NCBI GenBank assembly: GCA_937926325.1
Contig: CALAZQ010000491.1
Coordinates: 1 to 8,992, forward strand
Length of the DNA: 8,992 nucleotides
Direction: 5' to 3'
Origin: an uncultured Planctomycetaceae bacterium
GTDB lineage: Bacteria; Planctomycetota; Planctomycetia; Pirellulales; UBA1268
Within the stretch, counting starts at the first letter, position 1. Every line of letters begins with the position of its first letter. Under the pieces are notes generated by a model. The model worked only from the letters and a program-made list of their open reading frames with translations. It ran no database searches and had not been told where the DNA came from. Of the stretch, positions 1 to 6,973 are shown one piece after another. Both the position numbers and the translations under genes were made by a program.

Positions 1-5
1 AGAAG

Positions 6-79
<74 letters not shown>

Positions 80-89
80 CGACACCGAA

Positions 90-118
90 ACCATACACCG
101 TTATTCCGGGGCCTCCAA
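90..118 (-). promoter_or_regulatory. candidate promoter of the tRNA-Arg gene
   Basis: Reading leftwards, TTGGAG (118-113) is separated by exactly 17 nt from TATGGT (95-90), whose end lies 10 nt before the mature 5' end of the tRNA. The -35 matches consensus only at TTG and the -10 at four of six bases. Spacing and position fit a tRNA promoter, but the match is modest and it lies within the 3' end of the upstream gene. Co-transcription with that gene is the alternative. Confidence 0.28.
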
Positions 119-2857
119 GCGGAGTCGGAGGAATCCGTCGTCGTCGACGTCGAACCGCTCCGGCAGCACGACCCAGCCGAGGCCGTCATCCCCGGCAATG
201 GTCGCAGCAATCGCCAGGCTGGCATCCGGGGCAGGGGAGGGCGAGGCTGCATCGCCCCCCGGCAGCGGCCCCCGCAACGCCTCGGCCCGCTGGCTGGCCC
301 GCGGCCAGACGACTGCTCCGTTGACCACGCGACCAACAGTGTCGGGCTGACAGGTGACTTCGAACGACTGGCTTCGCGATGCGGGCGTGTTCATCGCCAG
401 CAGGCCGCAGCCGGCGGGGGCGTAGGCGACCACCGGTTCGACGCCAAACCGATCTGAGAAGGCGGTGATTGACTCGCGGACAGCCGGCAGGTCGGCGGCC
501 GCGGCCAGCGGCACGACCACCACTTCCGGTGACTGAAACCCCGGCCCGACGGCCCCCTGTCCAGCCCTCGCCACTGCGGCCAACTGATCGGGGCGGGCCA
601 GCCAGACTGTCGTCTGTCCTCGGGCCAGAGCCGCCAGCAGGTCCTCGGCCGAAAGCTCGGCAGGAACCACGCTGCCGGCCAGCCGCAGCAGCTGCGGCCC
701 GTTGGTGCCGAGTGAATCGTAGAGCGGATCGACCGGGGCCAGCGACGCCAGGAAGCGATCGTTGCGGCGGAGCAGGCAGCAGCCGTCGAAGGCCTCGGCG
801 GTCGCGGCGGCCGCCCGCCGCCCGTTGCCGCGGCGGGCCAGCCGCTCATGGACCGCTGCGGCCGCCGTCTCCTGCAGGGCCAGCCGGATGACTGCCGGGG
901 CGGCCCCGATCGGCAGTGGCGGCCCGTACCGCATCGTCACCGTCCGGCGACCGCCGCGGGGCCACTTGGTGAAGAAGCGTCCCTGTGAGAACGAGAAGAT
1001 GCTGCCCCAGAGGCCGTCGATGGCCAGCGGAACCACCGGGGCGGTGGCCCGGTCGAGGATGTGGCCGAGCCCCCGGCGAAAGCCGAGCAGCTGGCCTGTC
1101 CGCGAGATTCCCCCCTCGCAGAAAATCCCAATCAGATCTCCCTCGGCCAGCCCCTGCTCAATCGCCCGCAGGGCCCGAGCGATCGACTTGGGCCGAGGCT
1201 CAAACAGGATGAATCGCCACTGGGCCGCCAGCCGGTTGAGCAGCCGGCCGCGGATGTTGGGACCATAGACGACCATCCGCACCGGCCGGCGGGAGGCCAG
1301 CACCACCAGGAAGCCATCGAGCCAGGAGACATGATTGGCGACGATCAGGGCAGATCCCGCAGCCGGCAGCAGCTGCTCATCCTGAATCCGAAACCGGCAG
1401 ATCGTCCGGATGAAGCTGACGACCAGCAGCCGCAGGCTCGAGCGGGGGGCAGCCAGCACCGCAGCAACTGTTGCCAGAGCGGCACACAGGGCGAACAGCC
1501 CAAAGACGCCGCGGGCCGAAAACAGCGGCCGCGTCAGCTCAGGCTCGCCGACCTCCAGCCGGAGGCCGTAGTAGCCGATCGACGAAATGAGCATGCCGGT
1601 GAAAACCAGCAGATTGGTGGCCGCAAGCGTCGCACCGAGACGGGCAGGCGGACACTGCTCTTGCAAGTAGGCCTCCAGCGGCACATCGAACATGCCCGCC
1701 CCGACGCCAAGCACGAACAGCCAGCAGACCGCTGCTGCCAGGCCCGCCGGCAGCGGCCCAGCAGCGTCGAAGATCGCTGGACTTGAACAGGCAAGAGCGA
1801 GACATGCCCCGGTCATCAACAGCCCGCCGACGGGCACCAGGCCGAGGTTGACCTGCGACTCGGGGTCAATGCCCTGCCGCGAAAGCCGACCGGCCAGCAG
1901 GCTGCCGGCCCCGATGCCGCAGACGAGTGCCAGCAGCAACGGCGTCACCTGCCCCTGGGCGGTCGCTCCAGACTCAAAGGCATATTGATCGACGTTCAGC
2001 TGGGCCACGGCGGCGATCGCCCAGAAGAAGACGATGCCGGCCGCGGCACCGGCCAACTGCCGGGCAGCAAACAGTTGCCGCAGATCGGTGACGGTCTTCG
2101 CCAGGGCGTTGAAGGGGGGCCTGGCCTCGGGGTCGGCCGCCGGGATCACCGGCAGCCAGAGTGAAAACAGCCAGCCAGCCGTGGCCACCGTCAGCAAGCC
2201 GGTCGCTGCCGGCAGCACCGAGCCGAGCGGCAGGCCCTGCAGCCAGGCAGGCAGGGGCCGGTCGGGGTCGGGCAGCGGCGAGAGCCAGGTCATGTCGGCC
2301 AGCCAGTTGCCCGCCGCCATGCCGGCCAGCGTCGCAGCCAGTGACACGAGGGCAAACATGCCGTTGGCGGCTGACAGCTTGGCGGCCGGCACGGTCTCGG
2401 GAATGGTGCCCAGCAGGCTCGGGTTCAGCAGCGTCGTCTGCAGACCGAACAGGCCGACCACCCCGAGCAGCAGCCAGAGGCCCAGCGGAATGCCGGCCAG
2501 CACCGGCCCGGCCCCGGCCCCCCAGGCGACGGCTGCGGCTGCGGCCAGACCGATCAGGATCTCGGCAAACTTGCCCCCGATCACGATCGACCGCTTGGCG
2601 AACCGGTCGGCCAGCCAGCCGGCCAGCCAGGCAAACAGCATGAAGGGCAGCACATAGACCGCCGTGCCGACGGCCAGCACCGCGGCTGGAGCGGTACCGA
2701 CCGCGGCCGCCGCCCGTTTGCCCAGGCCAATCACCAGCCAGCGGGCCAGATTGTCGTTCAGGACCGTCAGCAACCGGACGGCCAAAAGTGTCGGAAGCCC
2801 CGGCGTTGCGGAAGTTTCGGAACCGGGAGTGGTGGTCGTGAAAGTGGGCTCATCCAC
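101..2857 (-). CDS. LplT-like MFS transporter fused to PlsC-type acyltransferase, with degenerate adenylation-domain tail
   Basis: This 918-residue membrane protein probably takes part in lysophospholipid uptake and reacylation. Residues about 20-470 are a chain of hydrophobic segments of the major facilitator type, with an N-terminal LNDNLARW signature (residues 33-40) like LplT lysophospholipid flippases. Residues about 475-665 are a PlsC acyltransferase domain: the HX4D motif is NHVSWLD (His509, Asp514), and the substrate block is FCEGGISRTG (579-588), followed by APVVPLAIDG. The layout matches Aas-type fusions (LplT, PlsC, acyl-ACP synthetase), which are usually about 1,150-1,250 residues. 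Here the third domain survives only as a damaged remnant (699-918). The start is GTG at 2857, since an in-frame TGA lies a short way upstream; AAGGGG sits about 8 nt before it. The transporter and acyltransferase parts look intact. The exact substrate is inferred from family, not shown. Confidence 0.9.
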   Translation of the reverse strand: MDEPTFTTTTPGSETSATPGLPTLLAVRLLTVLNDNLARWLVIGLGKRAAAAVGTAPAAVLAVGTAVYVLPFMLFAWLAGWLADRFAKRSIVIGGKFAEILIGLAAAAAVAWGAGAGPVLAGIPLGLWLLLGVVGLFGLQTTLLNPSLLGTIPETVPAAKLSAANGMFALVSLAATLAGMAAGNWLADMTWLSPLPDPDRPLPAWLQGLPLGSVLPAATGLLTVATAGWLFSLWLPVIPAADPEARPPFNALAKTVTDLRQLFAARQLAGAAAGIVFFWAIAAVAQLNVDQYAFESGATAQGQVTPLLLALVCGIGAGSLLAGRLSRQGIDPESQVNLGLVPVGGLLMTGACLALACSSPAIFDAAGPLPAGLAAAVCWLFVLGVGAGMFDVPLEAYLQEQCPPARLGATLAATNLLVFTGMLISSIGYYGLRLEVGEPELTRPLFSARGVFGLFALCAALATVAAVLAAPRSSLRLLVVSFIRTICRFRIQDEQLLPAAGSALIVANHVSWLDGFLVVLASRRPVRMVVYGPNIRGRLLNRLAAQWRFILFEPRPKSIARALRAIEQGLAEGDLIGIFCEGGISRTGQLLGFRRGLGHILDRATAPVVPLAIDGLWGSIFSFSQGRFFTKWPRGGRRTVTMRYGPPLPIGAAPAVIRLALQETAAAAVHERLARRGNGRRAAAATAEAFDGCCLLRRNDRFLASLAPVDPLYDSLGTNGPQLLRLAGSVVPAELSAEDLLAALARGQTTVWLARPDQLAAVARAGQGAVGPGFQSPEVVVVPLAAAADLPAVRESITAFSDRFGVEPVVAYAPAGCGLLAMNTPASRSQSFEVTCQPDTVGRVVNGAVVWPRASQRAEALRGPLPGGDAASPSPAPDASLAIAATIAGDDGLGWVVLPERFDVDDDGFLRLRLEAPE
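104..763 (-). other. remnant of AMP-binding (acyl-ACP/CoA synthetase) domain
   Basis: Residues 699-918 of the fusion protein follow the order of the second half of an adenylate-forming domain. NDRFLASLAPVDPLYDSLG (699-717) resembles the block after the P-loop, usually DxLLGVLPFFHSFG. TVWLARPDQL resembles the usual TxLxATPTxL. RFGVEPVVAYAPAGCG (803-818) sits where RYGVxxxxGYGxTE is expected, MNTP (822-825) and DTVGRVVNG (839-847) match the next blocks, and DVDDDGFLRL (903-912) matches DEDGFLxIxGR. The P-loop, the TE glutamate, the GD aspartate before DxDGF and the whole C-terminal subdomain with its lysine are missing or changed. I infer that the remnant cannot activate fatty acids. The alignment was made from memory of the family. 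Confidence 0.68.
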
Positions 2858-2903
2858 GGCCGCACCCCTTCGGCCTGCCGTGCGTATGGAAAACAGTCAG
2901 CAC
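2850..2903 (-). CDS. possible leader ORF upstream of the transporter-acyltransferase gene
   Basis: A GTG at 2903 opens a 17-codon frame (MLTVFHTHGRPKGCGRG) that ends in TGA at 2852-2850, overlapping the GTG start of the large gene by 8 nt. AAAGGAG, the strongest Shine-Dalgarno-like sequence of this intergenic region, lies 12 nt upstream (2922-2916), which is rather far. The overlap would allow translational coupling. It could equally be chance, or AAAGGAG may have no role here; nothing shows that the peptide is made. Confidence 0.15.
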   Translation of the reverse strand: MLTVFHTHGRPKGCGRG

Positions 2904-3072
2904 GATTGCCCCAAACTCCTTTGCCGCCGCCGGGCGACCCGGCAATTCCGGGAGTCGTGGCAAAAATACCCGGCAGGGCGAACTTTATCGGCCGTTTGCG
3001 AATGGGACAACCATCTGCGTATCCTTCCTCATGCCAGAAACTGTGTCGCCTATCCACCCGCACGGAGCAGCC

Positions 3073-3552
3073 ATGAAACCCCCTCCCGCTTGTATCCGGC
3101 CATCGGCCCGGCTCGGATTCGGCCGCCAACTCATTGCCGGTCTGCTCGTCGTCGTCGCAGTCCTCGCTGCCACCGACTCGCAGGCCCAGCAGGTCGTCTA
3201 CTATTCGCCGGTCGTGGCCGCACCGGTGGTGACCGCGGGTCCGGCATACGTCGCCAACTACACGCCCAGCGGGAACTACGCGGCCGTCACCGCCTATTCG
3301 CCAGCGGTAGTCGCGGCGGCACCGGCAAGCTCCGTGGCGGTGACCAGCTATTATGCCCCGGCGGTCACCAGCTACTATGCTCCCGCAGTGGCAGCCCCGG
3401 CCGTCACCACCGCCTACTACGCCCCGGCGGCGGCGGTCGTCACCCCAGTCACCACCTACTACGCTCCGACGGCCGTGGCCGTGCCGCTGTATCGCCGTGG
3501 CCTGTTCGGGCGGTACCGACCGGCCGGTGCAGCCTTGGTGCCCGCCTACTGA
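3073..3552 (+). CDS. small secreted protein with YYAPA repeats
   Basis: This 159-residue protein has no known function. Its N-terminus is a clear signal peptide: basic residues (Arg9, Arg13, Arg18), a hydrophobic core (about 20-33, [13 protein letters not shown]) and a likely signal peptidase I site after SQA (residue 38). The mature part is almost entirely Tyr, Ala, Pro, Val and Thr, with units such as YYSPV, AYSPAV, SYYAPAV (twice in tandem), AYYAPAA and TYYAPTAV. It ends in a short basic tail, [12 protein letters not shown] (139-150). There is no cysteine after residue 7 and no catalytic motif. I chose the ATG at 3073 because GGAG (3064-3067) sits 5 nt before it and the signal peptide then begins normally; an ATG at 3031 would add 14 residues without a ribosome binding site. 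Such proteins recur in planctomycetes, where a cell-surface or envelope role is plausible but unproven. Confidence 0.82.
   Translation: MKPPPACIRPSARLGFGRQLIAGLLVVVAVLAATDSQAQQVVYYSPVVAAPVVTAGPAYVANYTPSGNYAAVTAYSPAVVAAAPASSVAVTSYYAPAVTSYYAPAVAAPAVTTAYYAPAAAVVTPVTTYYAPTAVAVPLYRRGLFGRYRPAGAALVPAY
3343..3477 (+). repeat. in-frame tandem repeats encoding (T)xYYAPxx units
   Basis: Within the secreted protein, TSYYAPAV occurs twice head to tail (3343-3366 and 3367-3390), followed by TAYYAPAA and TTYYAPTAV at wider spacing. The copies use mixed synonymous codons (for example tattatgccccg against tactatgctccc). The repeat is therefore conserved in protein more than in DNA and is not a recent duplication. 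Confidence 0.75.
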
Positions 3553-3575
3553 CTGGCTGGTGGTGAGCCCCCGTC

Positions 3576-3596
3576 CCGGCGGCTGGCCGGTTTCTT
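3576..3596 (+). terminator. possible weak rho-independent terminator after the YYAPA gene
   Basis: CCGGC (3576-3580), a 5-nt loop GGCTG and GCCGG (3586-3590) form a GC-only five-pair stem followed by TTTCTT. It lies 24 nt beyond the stop of the secreted-protein gene. The stem is short and the T run is interrupted, and its tail overlaps the -35 box of the next promoter, so the call is tentative. Confidence 0.35.
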
Positions 3597-3622
3597 GACC
3601 GGCCCCTCGCCGGTTCTATAGT
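3595..3622 (+). promoter_or_regulatory. sigma70-type promoter of the carotenoid operon, with internal dyad
   Basis: TTGACC (3595-3600) matches five of six -35 bases. A 16-nt spacer leads to TATAGT (3617-3622), which matches five of six -10 bases. Transcription would begin near 3629, giving a leader of about 75 nt before the crtN ATG at 3705. The spacer region carries a 6-bp inverted repeat, ACCGGC (3598-3603) and GCCGGT (3609-3614) around a 5-nt centre, placed where a repressor or activator could bind. No similarly strong promoter was seen between the following genes, so this one probably drives the whole operon. Confidence 0.65.
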
Positions 3623-3704
3623 GGGGCTGATTTCGGCGTCCTCGATCCCGCCCACCGTGGGTGCTTTCAGGGGTGCAGTGGACGCTTGCAATAGAACGGG
3701 TCGG

Positions 3705-5273
3705 ATGTCGCGAACTGTCACGATCGTGGGGGCCGGCCCCGGTGGTCTCGCGGCCGCCATGCTGTTGGCTCGGGCTGGATTGCGGGTACGAATTCTCGAG
3801 CGACTCGACCGGCCGGGCGGTCGGACCAGCAGCCTCGACAGCGGGACGGGCTTCCGGTTTGACCTGGGACCAACCTTCTTTCTTTACCCGCGGGTGCTGG
3901 CCGACATTTTCGCCGCCTGCGGCTACGACCTCAACGAAGAGGTCGAGATGGCGAAACTCGACCCCCAGTACCGGCTGGTCTTCGGCTCAGGCGGCGAGCT
4001 GCTGGCCACGCCCGACCTCGATCGGATGGAGGCCGCGGTTGCCGCGGTCTCACCGACCGACCGGGGGGCCTTCACCCGGTTCATGGCCGAGACCCGCGAG
4101 AAATTCGTCCGCTTCGCGCCCTTCCTCGAGCAGCCCTTCGAAAGCTGGACCGATCTGGCCAACCCCGATCTGCTGAAGCTCGTCCCGATGCTCAAGCCTT
4201 GGAAGAGCCTTGACGCGGAGCTGGGCCGGTTCTTTCAGGACGAGCGGATCAGGCTGGCGTTCACCTTCCAGTCGAAGTACCTCGGCATGTCACCGTTCCG
4301 CTGCCCCAGCCTGTTTTCGATCCTCTCGTTTCTCGAGTACGAGCATGGGGTGTTCCATCCGACCGGTGGCTGCGGCGCGGTTTCGGTCAGGATGGCCGAA
4401 CTGGCTGAAGAGATGGGTGTCGAGATTCACTACAACGAGCCGGTCGAATCGATGGCCTTTGCCGGACGGCGGATCACGGCAGTGACGACCCCGCAGGCCA
4501 CCTACGAGGCCGATGCCACCGTGGTCAACGCCGACTTTGCACGCACCATGACCCGGCTGGTGCCCGACACGCTCCGGCGGCGGTGGAACGACCGACGCAT
4601 CGCCTCGCGGCGGTTCTCCTGCTCAACCTTCATGCTCTATCTCGGCATCGAGGGCTGCTACGACGACGTGGCCCACCACAACATCTATCTGGCCGAAAAC
4701 TACCGAGAGAACCTCGCCGACATCGAACACCGGCACCTGCTCAGCAAAGATCCCTCGATGTACGTGCAGAACGCGTCGGTGACCGACCCGACCCTGGCCC
4801 CGGCCGGCATGAGCACGCTCTATGTCCTGCTTCCGGTCAGCCAGCGGCATCCGAACATCGACTGGCGGCGGGAGGCGGCCGGCTTCCGTGAGGTGGCCCT
4901 CGACCAATTGGAAAAGATCGGCATCGAGGGGGTTCGGTCGCGGATTCGGTTTGAGAAGATGGTCACGCCCGACGACTGGCAGGAAGACTATGCCATCTAC
5001 CGCGGGGCCACCTTCAACCTGTCGCACGATCTCAATCAGATGTTGCACATGCGGCCCCACAACCGGTTCGAAGATATTGAGGGCATGTACCTGGTCGGCG
5101 GCGGAACCCATCCGGGCAGTGGCCTGCCGGTCATCTACTCCTCGGCTCGGATCACCTCCGATCTGTTACTGAAGGACCTCGGCATCGCCGCCGGTGAGGT
5201 GACGGCCAATCCCGCCCCGGCCGACCTCGAGCGGCGTTCAGCAGCCTCCCCTGAACCGGTTGGCAGCGGCTGA
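3705..5273 (+). CDS. crtN: CrtN-type C30 carotenoid desaturase (4,4'-diapophytoene desaturase family)
   Basis: This 522-residue flavoprotein of the CrtI/CrtN family should introduce conjugated double bonds into a C30 backbone, giving 4,4'-diaponeurosporene or a related product. The N-terminus has the FAD dinucleotide-binding motif IVGAGPGG (7-14) with Glu32 closing the fold. The FDLGPT block is at 52-57, and the C-terminal FAD block is [15 protein letters not shown] (462-476). Several segments closely follow staphylococcal CrtN as I recall it: QSKYLGMSP (189-197), PSLFSIL (201-207), [11 protein letters not shown] (305-315) and a [13 protein letters not shown] ending (480-492). This makes it CrtN rather than CrtP. 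I start at ATG 3705 because the Rossmann motif begins four residues later. The in-frame GTG at 3621 lies inside the -10 box and would add 28 unrelated residues. The residues after about 495 are a loose tail. The exact number of desaturations cannot be read from sequence. Confidence 0.9.
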   Translation: MSRTVTIVGAGPGGLAAAMLLARAGLRVRILERLDRPGGRTSSLDSGTGFRFDLGPTFFLYPRVLADIFAACGYDLNEEVEMAKLDPQYRLVFGSGGELLATPDLDRMEAAVAAVSPTDRGAFTRFMAETREKFVRFAPFLEQPFESWTDLANPDLLKLVPMLKPWKSLDAELGRFFQDERIRLAFTFQSKYLGMSPFRCPSLFSILSFLEYEHGVFHPTGGCGAVSVRMAELAEEMGVEIHYNEPVESMAFAGRRITAVTTPQATYEADATVVNADFARTMTRLVPDTLRRRWNDRRIASRRFSCSTFMLYLGIEGCYDDVAHHNIYLAENYRENLADIEHRHLLSKDPSMYVQNASVTDPTLAPAGMSTLYVLLPVSQRHPNIDWRREAAGFREVALDQLEKIGIEGVRSRIRFEKMVTPDDWQEDYAIYRGATFNLSHDLNQMLHMRPHNRFEDIEGMYLVGGGTHPGSGLPVIYSSARITSDLLLKDLGIAAGEVTANPAPADLERRSAASPEPVGSG

Positions 5274-5289
5274 ATCCTTGACGGCGTAT

Positions 5290-5311
5290 GCTGACGGCCG
5301 CGGCCGTCAGC
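5290..5311. promoter_or_regulatory. perfect 22-bp palindrome between crtN and crtP
   Basis: The half-site GCTGACGGCCG is followed directly by its exact reverse complement, with no spacer. The site lies in the 65-bp gap between the crtN stop and the chosen crtP start, 17 nt after the stop. No T run follows, so it is not a standard terminator. It could be an operator for a dimeric regulator or an mRNA hairpin (about nine pairs with a small loop) affecting crtP translation or RNA stability. It overlaps an alternative crtP ATG at 5288. Confidence 0.6.
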
Positions 5312-5338
5312 CAGACACCTCGACTGCGGAGACTGATG

Positions 5339-6973
5339 ATGGACAGGATGACCGACCCACCGGCTGATGATGCCGGCCTCACGGCCGCCGTTACGGAACG
5401 GCCGGCCCGGCCGCCACTCTCCGACGAGGAGGTTCGTAATCGGGTGATCGTCGTCGGCAGCGGCCTGGGTGGTCTGGCAGCCGCCTGCACGCTCGCCGCC
5501 CGCGGCTATGCCGTGGTGCTCTGTGAAAAGAACGACTGGGTCGGCGGCAAGGCGGCGGTGCTTGAGGCCGAGGGTTTCCGGTTCGACATGGGGCCCACCA
5601 TCCTCACGATTCCGGCGGTGCTTTCACGGATCTTTGCCGAGGCGGGCCGGCCGCTGGAAACGGCGCTCGACCTGGTGCCGCTCGATCCGCAGTGGCGGAG
5701 CTTTTTCGTGGACGGCACGACGCTCGACCTCAACGCCGATGTCGATGCGATGCGGGCGACGCTCGACGCCTTCGCCCCCGGCAGCGGGGCAGGCGATGGC
5801 TATGGCCGGTTCATGGAACTGGCCCGGCGGTTGCACAAACTCTCCGACGACTTCTTTTTCTGGCGTTCGGTCGGTGGTCTCAAGGACATGTTCGACCCTC
5901 GTCGCAGCGTCAGCATCGCCATGCTCAAAGAGGTGATGCGGATGCGGCCTGGGCACAGCGTGGCCGGCACGGTCCGTTCGTTCGTGCCTGACAGCCGGGC
6001 CGCCCAGATGCTCGACCACTACACGCAGTATGTCGGCAGTTGCCCCGATTCGGCCCCGGCGGTCCTCTGTGGCATCGCTCATATGCAGTCACAGGATGGT
6101 GTCTGGTATCCGCGTGGGGGCACGGGGGCGGTGCCCCGGGCGTTGGCGAACCTGGCAGTCGACCTGGGCGTTGAAATCCGCACCAACACAGCCATTCGCC
6201 GCATCATCGTCGAAGATGGCCGGGCGGCTGGCGTCTTAACCGCTGATGGCGAAACCATCCGCGGCGGCGCGGTGGTGAGCAACTCAGACAGCGTGCGGAC
6301 CCACCGCGAACTGCTCGACGGCCCCCCGCAGAAGCGGTTTCTCGGCCGCCGCAAGTATGAGCCGGCATGCTCCGGAGTCGTGCTCTACCTCGGCCTCGAC
6401 CGCCGCTACGAGCAGTTGCTGCACCACAACTTCGTCTTCTCGAAGGATCCCCACGAGGAGTTTGAGGCGATCTACCGAAACGGCGAGCCGGCCCCCGACC
6501 CCACCTGCTACGTCTGTGCCCCTGCGATCACCGAGCCGGAGGTCGCCCCGCCCGGCGGCGAGGCCCTTTATGTGCTGGTGCACACGCCCTACCTGCGGCC
6601 GCACCACAACTGGGCCAAGATGCTGCCTGCCTACCGGCAGCGGATCATTGAAAAGCTGGAACAGACTGCGGGGCTGGAAAACCTCGAGCAGCATATCGTG
6701 TTCGAGCATGCCCTGACGCCGCAGGACATTGAGGACCGCTACCAGGTGCTCGATGGTGCCATCTACGGCCTGGCCAGTCATGGCCGATTCCTCGGTGCCT
6801 TCAAACCGGCCAATCGCTCGCCCGACGTGGAGGGGCTTTATCTTGCTGGCGGGTCGGCCCATCCAGGCCCCGGTATGCCGATGGTGATGATGTCGGGCTG
6901 GATTGCCGGCGACTGCGTGGCCCAGGACGGGCTGGTCGAACCGATCGCCACCGCCTCCTGCGCGGCCTCGTGA
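5339..6973 (+). CDS. crtP: CrtP-type C30 carotenoid oxidase (4,4'-diaponeurosporene oxidase family)
   Basis: This is a 544-residue FAD enzyme homologous to CrtN but of the CrtP subgroup, which oxidises a terminal methyl group of 4,4'-diaponeurosporene to an aldehyde or acid. The FAD motif is VVGSGLGGLAA (38-48) with Glu63, preceded by a non-conserved leader of about 34 residues. CrtP-like landmarks, recalled from the staphylococcal enzyme, are LDPQWRSFFVDGTTLDL (115-131), YVGSCPDSAPAVL (231-243), GVWYPRGG (254-261), EPACSGVVLYLGL (341-353), LLHHNFVF (360-367) and GAIYGL (473-478). The C-terminal FAD block is YLAGGSAHPGPGMPMV (501-516). I chose ATG 5339 because GGAG (5328-5331) lies 7 nt upstream. 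ATG 5336 is 4 nt from the same site; ATG 5288 lacks a ribosome binding site and overlaps the palindrome. The GTG of the next gene overlaps its stop. Confidence 0.88.
   Translation: MDRMTDPPADDAGLTAAVTERPARPPLSDEEVRNRVIVVGSGLGGLAAACTLAARGYAVVLCEKNDWVGGKAAVLEAEGFRFDMGPTILTIPAVLSRIFAEAGRPLETALDLVPLDPQWRSFFVDGTTLDLNADVDAMRATLDAFAPGSGAGDGYGRFMELARRLHKLSDDFFFWRSVGGLKDMFDPRRSVSIAMLKEVMRMRPGHSVAGTVRSFVPDSRAAQMLDHYTQYVGSCPDSAPAVLCGIAHMQSQDGVWYPRGGTGAVPRALANLAVDLGVEIRTNTAIRRIIVEDGRAAGVLTADGETIRGGAVVSNSDSVRTHRELLDGPPQKRFLGRRKYEPACSGVVLYLGLDRRYEQLLHHNFVFSKDPHEEFEAIYRNGEPAPDPTCYVCAPAITEPEVAPPGGEALYVLVHTPYLRPHHNWAKMLPAYRQRIIEKLEQTAGLENLEQHIVFEHALTPQDIEDRYQVLDGAIYGLASHGRFLGAFKPANRSPDVEGLYLAGGSAHPGPGMPMVMMSGWIAGDCVAQDGLVEPIATASCAAS

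Noticed and set aside
1061..2657. Several plus-strand open frames of 100-240 codons opposite the transporter-acyltransferase gene
   Set aside because: Their translations are compositionally biased (Arg, Pro, Gln, Ser, Ala) and featureless, while the minus-strand frame has clear transporter and acyltransferase motifs.
2996..3025. TTGCGA-18-TATCCT as a promoter for the YYAPA gene
   Set aside because: Both boxes match only four of six bases and the spacing is long. A promoter must exist nearby, but this one is not convincing enough to annotate.
2664..3566. A 300-codon plus-strand frame spanning the divergent intergenic region and the YYAPA gene
   Set aside because: It runs antisense to the start of the transporter gene and out of frame with the signal peptide and repeats, and its product is Arg/Ser/Gly-rich with no domain.
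3651..3661. Dyad CCCAC-C-GTGGG in the crtN leader
   Set aside because: It is short, G+C-rich and has a one-base centre that cannot form a hairpin; chance is likely.
3621..3704. GTG at 3621 as the crtN start
   Set aside because: It overlaps the -10 box, has no ribosome binding site, and adds 28 residues before the normal N-terminus of the FAD fold.
5278..5306. TTGACG as a -35 box for a separate crtP promoter
   Set aside because: The place where a -10 box should be is pure G+C within the palindrome; no TATA-like hexamer is at usable spacing.
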